DNA from: Halorubrum californiense DSM 19288
GTDB taxonomy: Archaea > Halobacteriota > Halobacteria > Halobacteriales > Haloferacaceae
Reading direction: 5' to 3'
Length of the DNA: 64,000 bases
Assembly: GCF_000336875.1 (NCBI RefSeq)
Contig: NZ_AOJK01000059.1
Location: forward strand, 1-64,000
In this document: positions 16,939-25,279 of the stretch, piece after piece
Position numbering within the stretch: position 1 is the first letter of the stretch
Layout: each line of letters starts with the position of its first letter
Made by a program: the position numbers and the translations under genes
The notes under the pieces: model-generated
Databases searched by the model: none
The model's input: only the letters and a program-made list of their open reading frames with translations
What the model was told of the DNA's origin: nothing

Positions 16939-17571
16939 ATGAATACCAGTGAGTGGCGGACGTATCTCGTCACCGCGTCGAGCCGCTCCGCCGGGCGGAC
17001 GACCCCCGAGGTCGTCGCGGCCGCGCTCGACGGGGGCGTCGACGTTGTCCAGCTTCGCGACAAGGGCGTGAGCGACCGCGAGCGCTACGAAACCGGGCTG
17101 CGGCTGCGCGAGCTGACCGCCGAGGCGGGGGTCCCCCTGATCGTGAACGACCGGATCGACCTCGCCGCCGCGGTCGACGCGGACGGCGTCCACCTCGGAC
17201 AGACGGATCTCCCGGTCGCGGTCGCCCGCGAGCGACTGGGGGAAGACGCCGTCGTCGGCGTCTCCGCGTCGACGGTCGAGCAAGCCGAGGCGGCCGAGAC
17301 CGCGGGCGCGGACTACCTCGGCGTCGGGGCCGTCTACGGCACCGACTCGAAGGCCGTGTCCGGCGACCGGGACGGGATCGGGACGGAGCGGATCGCCGCG
17401 GTCGCCGACGCTGTCGAGGTTCCGGTGATCGGAATCGGCGGCATCGACGCGGGAAACGCCGCGCCCGTGGTCGGGGCGGGCGCGACCGGCGTGGCGGCGC
17501 TGTCGGCGATCACGGCCGCCGACGACCCGGAAGCGGCGACCGCGGCGCTGCGAGCGGCGGTCGCGGAGTGA
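16939..17571 (+). CDS. thiE: Thiamine phosphate synthase
   Basis: A 210-residue TIM-barrel enzyme that joins HMP-diphosphate and thiazole phosphate to give thiamine phosphate. Visible ThiE motifs are VQLRDKGVSDRE (about residues 36-47), LIVNDRIDLAAAVDADGVHLGQ (66-88), GADYLGVGAVYGTDSK (122-137) and IGIGGIDAGNAAPVVGAGA near 160-180. The ATG at 16939 follows GTTTTCA at leaderless distance. The downstream kinase thiL is far away (39 kb). No thiamine riboswitch was recognised upstream. Confidence 0.93.
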   Translation: MNTSEWRTYLVTASSRSAGRTTPEVVAAALDGGVDVVQLRDKGVSDRERYETGLRLRELTAEAGVPLIVNDRIDLAAAVDADGVHLGQTDLPVAVARERLGEDAVVGVSASTVEQAEAAETAGADYLGVGAVYGTDSKAVSGDRDGIGTERIAAVADAVEVPVIGIGGIDAGNAAPVVGAGATGVAALSAITAADDPEAATAALRAAVAE

Positions 17572-17593
17572 GGGGTGACGAGAAGGCGAGCCC

Positions 17594-18445
17594 TCAGACC
17601 TCGCGCTCGAACTCGGGCGCGAACAGCCGCGCCGACATCGGCGCCGGGTCGCCCTCGGTGACGTTGTACGCGGAGAAGTCGGTGACGCCCGCCTCGCGGA
17701 GCAGGTCCTCGTCGTAGAAGCTGTTGCCCGTACACTCCGCGGGGTCGCGTGCGAGAATTTCGAGCACCGCGTCGGAGACGACCTCGGGGGTCCGCCAGTC
17801 GTCCTCGGTCCCGAGCCCGAAGTAGCGCGTCGCGCGGGTGTCGATGGTCGTCACCGGCCAGAAGGTGTTACAGCCGACGTCGTCGCTCGCCAACTCCTCG
17901 GCGAGCGAGAGCGTGACGAACGACATCCCGAGCTTCGACCACGCGTACGGCGCCTTCCCCGGCGAGCGGTCGGTCACGATCGGCGGCGAGTTCGACAGCA
18001 GCCACGCCTCGTCTTGGTCCGCGAGGTGGTCGGCGAACGCGTGCGCGACGAGGTGGGTCCCGCGGACGTTCACGTCCGTCAGGAGGTCGAACCGGTCGGC
18101 CGGGAGGTCGGCGATATTGGCCAGTTGGATCGCGCTCGCGTTGTTGATGACGATGTCCACCTCGCCGAACTGTTCGATCGACTCCTCGACGACTTCTTCG
18201 ACGCGGTCCTCGTCGCGGAGGTCGAGTTCGAGCGCGAGCGCCTCGGGCCCGCGCTCGCGCACCTCGCGGGCCGTCTGCTCGATCGACCCCGCAAGCTCGG
18301 AGTCGTCGCCGTCCGTCGTCTTCCCCGTCGAGACGACGTTACAGCCGCGGTCGGCGAGCGCGAGCGCTATCTGCTTACCGATGCCGCGAGTCGTCCCGGT
18401 GATGAACGCCGTCGAGCCCGAGAGGTCGAGATCCGCGAGTGCCAT
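17594..18445 (-). CDS. SDR oxidoreductase (HSDL2-like)
   Basis: A 283-residue short-chain dehydrogenase. The cofactor loop TGTTRGIGKQIALAL is at residues 16-30, NNASAI near 102, and YAWSKLGM near 168 holds the Tyr-Lys pair. The order and the C-terminal extension (GNSFYDEDLLREAG) resemble the N-terminal domain of HSDL2-type proteins of lipid metabolism. The normal Ser before the Tyr may be replaced within SNSPPIV. The substrate is unknown. A TATA-like GATAATTC is 26 nt before the ATG. It is convergent with thiE. Confidence 0.82.
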   Translation of the reverse strand: MALADLDLSGSTAFITGTTRGIGKQIALALADRGCNVVSTGKTTDGDDSELAGSIEQTAREVRERGPEALALELDLRDEDRVEEVVEESIEQFGEVDIVINNASAIQLANIADLPADRFDLLTDVNVRGTHLVAHAFADHLADQDEAWLLSNSPPIVTDRSPGKAPYAWSKLGMSFVTLSLAEELASDDVGCNTFWPVTTIDTRATRYFGLGTEDDWRTPEVVSDAVLEILARDPAECTGNSFYDEDLLREAGVTDFSAYNVTEGDPAPMSARLFAPEFEREV

Positions 18446-18535
18446 ATCTCTCGTTCGACCGACCGAGGGATAATTCTCGGTGGTCGAGCGTGGAATCGAT
18501 GATGCGATAGCACCGATCGTTCACAAGTGACGACT

Positions 18536-18785
18536 GCGGTGGCGCGTGCCGACGAGCGGCCGGAGGCCGCGAGTCGCACGCGCGAGGGAGTCGGCCGACC
18601 ACAGGGAGGCCGACGAGGTTGGGGAGGCGTGAGGCTGTGGTGCGGTTGCGGTGGGTGGGACTCAAAGGGGCAGCCGCGAGGACGAAGCACGGCGACGCAA
18701 GCACTGGAGGGAGCGAACGGAGTGAGCGACCGAAGCGCGCAGCGAGCCGCGCGAGTCCTCGCGGCTGGGGCTTTGGAGTTGGTCC
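18536..18785 (+). repeat. Structured interspersed element, copy 1 (possible ncRNA)
   Basis: An element of about 250 bp shared with four other sites in the window. It starts GCGGTGGCGCGTGCC, has a shared core GAGGTTGGGGAGGCGTGAGG, then GGGACTCAAAGGGGCAG, and ends GGCTGGGGCTTTGGAG. Helix A is 18556-18570 (GCGGCC/GGCCGC). Helix B has arms 18590-18596 and 18608-18614. Long helix C pairs 18671-18683 with 18755-18767. It fills most of the 416-bp gap between two minus-strand SDR genes; the rest (18446-18535, 18786-18861) shows only promoter-like sequence. No conserved ORF spans the copies. Confidence 0.75.
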
Positions 18786-18861
18786 CCGCGGACGCAACGA
18801 CATATAGCCGAGCAGTTGGGGATTTGGAGGTGTTCGCCGCCGATCCGAACTCAATCCAGTC

Positions 18862-19629
18862 TTATCGCGTCGCGGACTTCCACTCGCGCAACCCGATCCG
18901 GCCGCCGTTCAGGTCCTCGACGGGCGCCTCGGTGGCGGCCCAGACGAACAGCGGCGCGACGCTCTCGGGGTCGCGGGCGCGCTCCTTGCCGGTGAGGTCG
19001 GTGGCGACGAGACCGGGGTCGACGACGCCGACGGTCGCGTCGAGGTCGGCGGCGAAGCCGCGCGCGACCCCCTCAGCGGCCGCCTTCGAAACCGCGTACG
19101 CGCCCATCCCGGGCTTCGACTCGGCCGCGACCGCGCCCGACGGGACGACGACGCGCGCGTCGTCGGCCAGGTGGGGAACGGCCTCGGTGATCGTGGCGAA
19201 CACGCCGCGCGCGTTCGTCCGCATCGTGTCGTCGAAGTCGGCGTACGTCACCTCGGTCGTCGGCTGCTCGCCGGGCGCGCCGTGGAACACGCCGGCGTTC
19301 GCGAACACGACGTCGACCGGCCCGGCCTCGCGGGCGACGCGCTCGAAGAAGCGTTCGAGGTCGAACTCGTCGCGCACGTCGACGCGGTCGCCCCACGCGG
19401 TGCCGCGCTCGGCGTCGTCGTCGGCCTCGGCGTCCTCGTCGCCGCCGGCCTCGGCATCGTCGTCCGTCTCGCTCTCGTCGCCCGCGCCGTTCAGCGCCGC
19501 GACGGTCCGATCGACCGCGTCGCCGTCCCGTCCGGAGACGGCGACGAACGCCCCCTCGTCGACGAACGCCTCGGCGACGGCTCGCCCGATCCCGCTCGTT
19601 GCCCCGGTGATCGCGACCGTCAGATCCAT
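18862..19629 (-). CDS. SDR oxidoreductase with acidic insertion
   Basis: A 255-residue short-chain dehydrogenase. The cofactor loop TGATSGIGRAVAEAF lies at residues 8-22, the NAG motif in VVFANAGVF near 110, and YAVSKAAAEG near 178 carries the catalytic Tyr and Lys. Between strands 2 and 3 (about residues 52-80) sits an Asp/Glu-rich low-complexity insertion, an uncommon place in SDRs and probably a solvent-exposed loop. Substrate unknown. The ATG at 19629 has a TATA-like CTTAGT about 27 nt upstream. Confidence 0.85.
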   Translation of the reverse strand: MDLTVAITGATSGIGRAVAEAFVDEGAFVAVSGRDGDAVDRTVAALNGAGDESETDDDAEAGGDEDAEADDDAERGTAWGDRVDVRDEFDLERFFERVAREAGPVDVVFANAGVFHGAPGEQPTTEVTYADFDDTMRTNARGVFATITEAVPHLADDARVVVPSGAVAAESKPGMGAYAVSKAAAEGVARGFAADLDATVGVVDPGLVATDLTGKERARDPESVAPLFVWAATEAPVEDLNGGRIGLREWKSATR

Positions 19630-19710
19630 GTGGAAACGAGTACGCGCGTCGGCGACTTAGTGGTACCCACTCGGCGCGACCCCGCGCTTCGCCCGGCCGC
19701 ATCTGACCGG

Positions 19711-19718
19711 ATTTATAC
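19711..19718 (+). promoter_or_regulatory. TATA box of the bacterioruberin operon
   Basis: ATTTATAC is centred 27-28 nt before the crtD ATG at 19742, supporting a leaderless crtD-lyeJ-cruF transcript. Confidence 0.6.
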
Positions 19719-19741
19719 CGCCGCCGCCCCTACGATCGCGT

Positions 19742-21244
19742 ATGGACGTGGTCCCGGACATCGGCGGTGTCGCCGGCGAGTCCGTCGTCGTGATCGGCGG
19801 CGGATTCGGCGGCCTCTCGACGGCCTGTTACCTCGCGGACGCCGGCGCGGACGTCACCCTGTTGGAGAAGAACGAGCAGCTCGGCGGCCGCGCCAGCCGG
19901 CTCGAAGTCGACGGCTTCAAATTCGATATGGGGCCGTCGTGGTACCTGATGCCGGACGTGTTCGAGCGGTTCTTCGGTCACTTCGGCCGGTCGCCCGACG
20001 AGTTCTACGAGCTGGAGCGGCTCGACCCGCACTACCGCGTGTTCTGGAAGGACGGGGACAAGGTCGACGTGCTGCCGGACCGCGAGAAGAACAAGGAGAT
20101 ATTCGAGTCGTACGAGCCGGGCGCGGGCGAGGCGTTCGACGCGTACCTCGAGGAATCCCAGCGCACCTACGAGATCGGGATGGAACACTTCGTGTACGAG
20201 GACCGCCCGCGGCTGCGCGACTACGTGGACAAAGACGTCCTCCGCTACTCGTGGGGCCTCTCGCTGCTGGGCAAGATGCAGGGGCACGTCGAGGACTACT
20301 TCGACCACCCGAAGCTCCAGCAGCTGATGCAGTACACGCTCGTGTTCCTCGGCGGCTCGCCGACGAATACGCCGGCGCTGTACAACCTGATGAGCCACGT
20401 CGACTACAACATGGGCGTCTACTACCCGGACGGTGGGATCGGCGCGGTCGTCGACGGCATCGTCGACCTCGCCGAGAAGCTCGGCGTGGAGTTCGTCACC
20501 GACGCCGAGGTGACGGGGATAGAGGGCCGGTACGGCGCGTTCGCGGTCGACACGGAGAACGGCGAGCGCTACCTCGCCGACCGCGTCGTCTCTGACGCCG
20601 ACTACGCGCACACCGAACAGGCGCTCCTGCCCGAGCGCAAGCGGCAGTACACCGAGGAGTACTGGGAGTCGCGGACGTACGCCCCCTCCGCGTTCCTGCT
20701 GTACCTCGGCGTCGAGGGCGACGTGCCGAACCTCGAACACCACACGCTCGTCCTCCCGACCGACTGGGACGAGCACTTCGAGCAGATCTTCGACGACCCC
20801 GAGTGGCCCGACGACCCGGCCTACTACCTCTGTGTCCCCTCGGAGACCGACGACTCGGTCGCGCCCGAGGGGCACAGCAACCTCTTCGCGCTCGTCCCGA
20901 TCGCGCCCGGGCTGGCCGACACCCCCGAGATCCGGAACCGCTACCGCGACCTCGTGATCGACGACATCGCAGAGAACACCGGCACCGACCTTCGCGGCCG
21001 GGTCGTCGTCGAGGAGACGTTCTCGGTCGACGACTTCTCCGACCGGTACAACAGCTACGCGGGCAGCGCGCTGGGGCTGGCGCACACGCTCACGCAGACG
21101 TCGCTGCTGCGCCCGTCGCACGTCTCTGACGCGGTCGACGGGCTCTACTTCACGGGGTCGACGACGACGCCCGGCATCGGCGTCCCGATGTGTCTCATCA
21201 GCGGACAGGTGACCGCGGAAGCGATGGCCGACGACGACGTGTGA
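19742..21244 (+). CDS. crtD: Carotenoid 3,4-desaturase (phytoene desaturase family)
   Basis: A 500-residue FAD-dependent desaturase. The dinucleotide motif VVVIGGGFGGLSTACYLADA is near residues 15-35, and the family C-terminal signature GLYFTGSTTTPGIGVPM is near 465. CrtI and CrtD are hard to separate by motif. Here the downstream lyeJ and cruF place it in the bacterioruberin cluster described in Haloarcula japonica, where the first gene is crtD, introducing 3,4 double bonds. It overlaps the next gene's possible GTG start by four bases. A CrtI role is the alternative. Confidence 0.82.
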   Translation: MDVVPDIGGVAGESVVVIGGGFGGLSTACYLADAGADVTLLEKNEQLGGRASRLEVDGFKFDMGPSWYLMPDVFERFFGHFGRSPDEFYELERLDPHYRVFWKDGDKVDVLPDREKNKEIFESYEPGAGEAFDAYLEESQRTYEIGMEHFVYEDRPRLRDYVDKDVLRYSWGLSLLGKMQGHVEDYFDHPKLQQLMQYTLVFLGGSPTNTPALYNLMSHVDYNMGVYYPDGGIGAVVDGIVDLAEKLGVEFVTDAEVTGIEGRYGAFAVDTENGERYLADRVVSDADYAHTEQALLPERKRQYTEEYWESRTYAPSAFLLYLGVEGDVPNLEHHTLVLPTDWDEHFEQIFDDPEWPDDPAYYLCVPSETDDSVAPEGHSNLFALVPIAPGLADTPEIRNRYRDLVIDDIAENTGTDLRGRVVVEETFSVDDFSDRYNSYAGSALGLAHTLTQTSLLRPSHVSDAVDGLYFTGSTTTPGIGVPMCLISGQVTAEAMADDDV

Positions 21245-21252
21245 TCTCCGCC

Positions 21253-22182
21253 GTGAGCGACCAGAACCGATCCGCCGAGGACGGGCAGCCTCGATCCGCC
21301 GGCGACGAACAGCCCCGATCCGCCGGGAGCGGGAGCGAAGGGCTCCGCTACCTGCTGGTGCTGTCGCGGCCGCGCTTCTGGCTCTACCTCGCCGGCCCGG
21401 TCGCGGTCGGCGTCACCTACGGAATCGACGCCGTGAGCGGCCTGTTCACGCCTACGACGGTCGCGCTCGCGGCGTACTTCCTCGTGCCCGCCAACGTGTT
21501 CCTCTACGGCGTCAACGACGTGTTCGACGCCGACATCGACGAGCTGAACCCGAAGAAGGATGGCCGCGAGGCGCGGTGGCAGGGGAGCCGACTCGTGGTC
21601 GCTGCGGTCGTCGCGTCGGGGTTCCTCGGACTCGCGACGCTCGCGATCACTCCCCGGGTGGCGTGGCCGTACCTGCTCGGCTTCCTCGTCCTCGCGGTCG
21701 GGTACAGCGCGCCGCCGGCCCGGTTCAAGACGACGCCGTTCCTCGACTCGCTGTCAAACGGGCTGTACGCGCTCCCCGGCGCGGCGGCGTACGCGACGTT
21801 GGCGGGCACGCACCCGCCGCTCGCGGCGCTCGCCGGCGCGTGGCTCTGGACGATGGGGATGCACACGTTCTCCGCCATTCCGGACATCGAACCGGATCGC
21901 GCGGCGGGGATCGACACGACCGCGACGCTGCTCGGCGAGGCGCGCACGTACGGCTACTGCTTCGTGGCGTGGACCGCCGCGGCCGCGGCGTTCTGGCTGG
22001 TGGACGCCCGCCTCGGGGCGCTGCTCGGGGTGTACCCGCTGTTCGTCGCGTGGGTCGCCCGCTCGTCGATCTCGGTCGACCGCGCCTACTGGTGGTTCCC
22101 GGCGCTGAACACCGTCGTCGGCACGCTGCTGTCGATGGGCGGCCTCTGGCGGGTGTACCCGCTCTGGGAGGCGCTGCCGTGA
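21253..22182 (+). CDS. lyeJ: Lycopene elongase / 1,2-hydratase
   Basis: A 309-residue UbiA-superfamily prenyltransferase. The Asp-rich motif NDVFDADIDELNPKKDGRE (about residues 85-103) binds the prenyl diphosphate through magnesium. A second Asp motif DIEPDRAAGIDTTATLLG is near 212. About eight hydrophobic helices are present. LyeJ adds C5 units to lycopene ends and hydrates them, leading to bisanhydrobacterioruberin. The exact start is open: GTG 21241 overlaps the crtD stop and GTG 21253 is 9 nt after it. The N-terminal 30 residues are polar. cruF follows with a four-base overlap. Confidence 0.88.
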   Translation: MSDQNRSAEDGQPRSAGDEQPRSAGSGSEGLRYLLVLSRPRFWLYLAGPVAVGVTYGIDAVSGLFTPTTVALAAYFLVPANVFLYGVNDVFDADIDELNPKKDGREARWQGSRLVVAAVVASGFLGLATLAITPRVAWPYLLGFLVLAVGYSAPPARFKTTPFLDSLSNGLYALPGAAAYATLAGTHPPLAALAGAWLWTMGMHTFSAIPDIEPDRAAGIDTTATLLGEARTYGYCFVAWTAAAAAFWLVDARLGALLGVYPLFVAWVARSSISVDRAYWWFPALNTVVGTLLSMGGLWRVYPLWEALP

Positions 22183-23087
22183 GCGACGGCGACCGAGCGG
22201 GGTCGACGGGGACGACCGCGGCCGCGACGACCGGCTCCCGACTCGACGCGCTCCGCGAGCGCACGCCCGACACGCGCCGCGAGGCCGAGGCGCTGCTCGA
22301 CCGCCTCGTCCGCGAGAACCGCTTCACCATCGCGGTCGTCTTCCCGCTCGTCGGGGCGATCGCGCTCGTCGGCAGCGCCGAAGGGTGGGTACCGGAGCCG
22401 TTCGCGTTCCACCCGTGGTTCGTGCTGTTCGGCGTGATCGTGATGCGCTCGCCGCTCGTCGTCGGCGTGCTGCCGACGATCGACCGCCGCGCGCTCGGCT
22501 GGATCGGCGCCCTGACGGCGTACACGTACCTCATCGAGGGCGTCGGCGTCGCGACCGGGTGGCCGTACGGCGAGTTCGCGTACACGGTCGACCTCGGGCC
22601 GATGCTCGCGGGCGTGCCGGTGGCGCTCCCCGTCTTCTTCATCCCGCTCGTGATGAACGCCTACCTGCTCTGTCTGCTCCTGCTCGGCCCGCGCGCCGAC
22701 AGCGTCTGGGTCCGGCTGGCGACGGTGATCCCGGTCGTCGTCGCCATGGACGTGGTGTTGGACCCCGGCGCGGTGTCGCTCGGCTTCTGGAACTTCGGCG
22801 GCGGCGCGTTCTACGGCGTGCCGCTCTCGAACTACGCCGGGTGGGTGCTGTCCGCGGTGGTCGCCGTCGTCACCCTCGACCGCGCCTTCGCGGCGGTCGG
22901 GATCCGCGAGCGCCTCCGCGACTGCGAGTTCATGCTCGACGACATGGTGAGCTTCGTGATCCTCTGGGGCGGGATCAACGTCTGGTTCGGGAACCTGCTG
23001 CCCGCGGCGGTCGCGGCCGCGTTCGGCGTCGGCCTCGTCCGCGCCGACCGGTTCGACACGCGGCTGTTCACGGAGTGGCGGCGATAG
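22179..23087 (+). CDS. cruF: Bisanhydrobacterioruberin hydratase
   Basis: A 302-residue membrane protein with about seven hydrophobic helices after a polar N-terminal tail of about 35 residues. It belongs to the CruF/DUF422 carotenoid hydratase family. Recognisable stretches are TYLIEGVGVATGWPYGEFAY (about 112-131), MDVVLDPGAVSLGFW (about 190-204) and the family's FYGVPLSNYAGW. It hydrates the ends of bisanhydrobacterioruberin to give bacterioruberin, a red membrane pigment. The GTG start overlaps the lyeJ stop, indicating translational coupling. Confidence 0.88.
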   Translation: MSDGDRAGSTGTTAAATTGSRLDALRERTPDTRREAEALLDRLVRENRFTIAVVFPLVGAIALVGSAEGWVPEPFAFHPWFVLFGVIVMRSPLVVGVLPTIDRRALGWIGALTAYTYLIEGVGVATGWPYGEFAYTVDLGPMLAGVPVALPVFFIPLVMNAYLLCLLLLGPRADSVWVRLATVIPVVVAMDVVLDPGAVSLGFWNFGGGAFYGVPLSNYAGWVLSAVVAVVTLDRAFAAVGIRERLRDCEFMLDDMVSFVILWGGINVWFGNLLPAAVAAAFGVGLVRADRFDTRLFTEWRR

Positions 23088-23112
23088 CGAAGGACGAATC
23101 GACTCGGCTGCG

Positions 23113-23120
23113 CTTATATA
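23113..23120 (+). promoter_or_regulatory. TATA box upstream of dacZ
   Basis: CTTATATA is a strong TATA box 83 nt before dacZ. At leaderless distance (about 27 nt) it points not to dacZ but to a GTG at 23143 opening a mini-ORF. Confidence 0.65.
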
Positions 23121-23142
23121 CCGGGCGGTCCTCTTTCCGACT

Positions 23143-23199
23143 GTGACTGACGGCGGCAATCGCAGCGGACGACCGGACCGGGAGGAGCGACGGCGATGA
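23143..23199 (+). CDS. Putative 18-residue leader ORF overlapping dacZ
   Basis: GTG-initiated ORF of 18 codons plus stop, very basic at its end (PDREERRR). The GTG sits exactly where the leaderless transcript from the 23113 TATA box should start. Its TGA (23197-23199) overlaps the dacZ ATG (23196-23198) as ATGA, and GGGAGGAG inside it is a good ribosome site for dacZ. This suggests coupled translation. The peptide itself may or may not matter. Confidence 0.4.
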   Translation: MTDGGNRSGRPDREERRR

Positions 23200-23753
23200 G
23201 CGACCTCGCCATCGAGTACGGCGACCACGAGCGGGTCCGCGAGGTGGTCGACCGGCTGACCTACTGCGTCGAACACGTCAGCGTCTCCTTCGACGGGTGG
23301 GAGGAGCCGCACGTGAAGGGGCCGGGGCTGTACTTCGCCGTCATCGGCGACAGCGACTACGGCACGTACGCGGACGCGATGGGCGACAACTGCTGGCCCC
23401 GCGACACCGCCCCCGCCGTCTTCGACGGGGACGCGCTCGCGGCCGCGGCCGAGTCGGTGAGCGTCGCGCAGGACGGCGGCGTCGTCGTCGCGGTCGACGG
23501 GGAGATCGAGAGCCAGATGGTCCGGTTCCGCGACCTCGGCACCCGCGACGAGGAGGCCGACCTCGTGGACGACGTGAGCTACGAGCCGTGGATGGGGTCG
23601 CGGCACATGAGCGCCATCGAGACGTCGATCCGGCCGGAGGTCGTCGCGACGGTGACCCTGAGCGAGGAGACCGGCCGCGTCAGCGTGTTCCGCGACGGCG
23701 AGGCGAACAGCATGCGGCGCGAGGAGATCGGCGGCCGCTGGCGCGGCGAGTAG
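23196..23753 (+). CDS. dacZ: Diadenylate cyclase-like protein (DacZ)
   Basis: A 185-residue protein resembling haloarchaeal DacZ, which makes cyclic di-AMP from two ATP. The DAC-domain landmarks are VFDGDALAAAAESV (DGA-like, about residues 75-88) and GSRHMSAIETS (about 130-140), at the place of the usual RHR motif. An N-terminal FDGWEEPHVKGPGLYFAVIG precedes them. Cyclic di-AMP controls osmotic balance in many prokaryotes. The second Arg of RHR is Met here; I recall this as usual in the haloarchaeal branch but could not verify it. Upstream it is coupled to a mini-ORF. Confidence 0.75.
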   Translation: MSDLAIEYGDHERVREVVDRLTYCVEHVSVSFDGWEEPHVKGPGLYFAVIGDSDYGTYADAMGDNCWPRDTAPAVFDGDALAAAAESVSVAQDGGVVVAVDGEIESQMVRFRDLGTRDEEADLVDDVSYEPWMGSRHMSAIETSIRPEVVATVTLSEETGRVSVFRDGEANSMRREEIGGRWRGE

Positions 23754-23910
23754 CGCGCTTCGCGTCCAGCGGTTACAACGGTAGCGAAGCGAAAGCCCAC
23801 GGCTTTAGCCGTGGGATGAAGCCGACAAATGGGAAGCAAACCACCGGGTATTAGCCCGCCCGATATTCCCACGTTTTAATCCGCTCCAATCGTTCATTAC
23901 AACCGTAATC

Positions 23911-24957
23911 GTGGTCACGACGACTGTCACCACGACGTTCCATAATCCATCCCGCGACCGCCGCAGAGAGTGGCAACGCGCCACCCACTTGTACCGCGAC
24001 ACCAAGCAATTCTGTATCGACGGGTGGGAAACCGGCGAGTTCGGGATGAGTGTGACCACGGCCAGCATTGACAACGCCCTCTACTCGGCTATCCAGAATC
24101 AGGCAATCCGCGAAGCCAAATCCGACTAGAAGAAAGACGGCATCGTGGAGTATCACGCCAGCCAGCCGTTCGCGGTCAACAACCAGAACTGGGAGATCGA
24201 CCGCACCGACAACGGCACGCTCGTCGTTGGCTTCCCCTGTATCTCGGGGTGGTGGTACACGCCGATCGACGTGTACGACGACATCGCCGACGACGTTGCC
24301 CGGCTCGTGGATGGTGAGGTGGACAGATCCCGGTTACAGGTGTACCGCCGGGGCGACGACTGGTACTGTACGTTCACCGTCGAGTACGATGCCGAGATGG
24401 GCGACGAGACAGTGATTGGTGTGGATATAGGCCACAACCAGCTGCTCGCTGCCGACGCCGAAACTGGCGAGTCGATGCTGATGTCCGGCCGTGAGGCGAA
24501 ATACGTCCGACGCAAATATCGTTCCCTACGTGAGTCGCTTCAACAGGCGGGTGCGCTTCGCGCACGCAACCGCGTGGGTGACAAAGAGGAGCGTCGGATT
24601 CGTGACCTCAATCACACTGCCTCCCGTCGCCTCATCGACTGGGCCACACAATTCGAAAATCCTGTTCTGAAGATCGAGGATTTGGAGGGGATCAGGCAGG
24701 GAAGCGACTGGCGTGGCGTTCATTCGTGGCACTTCCACCAGTTACAGGAGTTCGTCACCTACAAAGCCGAGCAAGTAGGAATTCGCGTCGAGAAAGTAGA
24801 TCCGTTTGAGACGAGTCAACGCTGTTCGGCCTGTGGTGGCGAGGGGACACGGGATGGCTACCACTTCTCGTGTGTTGAGTGCGACCGTGGCCGTCACGCC
24901 GACCTGAACGCCGCCGAGAACATCCGTCAACGGGAGGGAGAACCATGTACGGCCTAA
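23911..24957 (+). pseudogene. tnpB: TnpB RNA-guided nuclease, interrupted by an amber codon
   Basis: Reading frame continuous from 23911 to 24957 except for TAG at 24127-24129, codon 73. The downstream part (from GTG 24145) keeps the RuvC acids: Asp in [10 protein letters not shown], Glu in LKIEDLEG and Asp in [12 protein letters not shown]. It also keeps the zinc finger RCSACG...CVEC. TnpB is the ancestor of Cas12 nucleases and cuts DNA with a guide RNA from the element's right end. The N-terminal wedge region is thus separated. A shortened protein lacking the first 78 residues could be made, but activity is doubtful. Confidence 0.8.
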
Positions 24958-25203
24958 CGCTTCGGGCGAGGCGAACCGTGCGACCTCGTAGACTGAACAC
25001 TCCACCGTCTGCTTCGCAGACGCCCGGCGTGACCGGGGAGGAAGGCCGCTTTGACCCGGCTGTATGCGCTGGAAAGCACGTCTGGGGTCGTAACCGGACG
25101 GCGACCGCTGACGTTCCACGCGAAAGCGTTCTTGAGAACCGAGGAAACGCGCAACCTGAATATCCCCGTCGGGGAATCCCACCCCTTTAGATGTGGGAGG
25201 AGG
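24958..25203 (+). other. Right-end region, possible guide RNA (omega/reRNA) source
   Basis: About 245 bp after the tnpB stop, with no credible ORF. In related elements this region encodes the RNA that guides TnpB and ends at the element border. It has short inverted repeats (for example GTCTGCTTCGCAGAC at about 25009-25023) and the terminal hairpin. The RNA assignment is by analogy only. Confidence 0.4.
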
Positions 25204-25279
25204 TCAACACGGGCGCGGCGCTCCCGGAGACCGACACCGAGGCCCCATCGTTAAGCCCCGGCCGGGCGAACGCAGACAT

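Larger units (their letters stand above)
23784..25203 (+). mobile_element. IS1341-type (IS200/IS605 group) element without tnpA
   Basis: The left end carries the hairpin CCCACGGCTTTAGCCGTGGG (23796-23815) and the right end a related imperfect hairpin (25178-25197) followed by AGGAGGTCAA. These subterminal hairpins are typical of haloarchaeal elements of this group, which have no terminal inverted repeats. The only gene is tnpB; no Y1 transposase is present, so movement would need one in trans. The codon and base composition are less GC-rich than the flanks. Exact borders are estimates from the hairpin positions. It sits between dacZ and a UspA gene. Confidence 0.85.

Noticed and set aside
18527-19660. 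Long plus-strand ORF containing the peptide GGWDSKGQPRG over repeat copy 1
   Set aside because: The same peptide-like string appears at other copies in different frames with different stops, while base pairing is conserved. RNA structure explains it better than coding.
24127-24129. Amber codon of tnpB as a pyrrolysine codon
   Set aside because: There is no pyl gene in view and haloarchaea are not known to use pyrrolysine; a disabling mutation is simpler.
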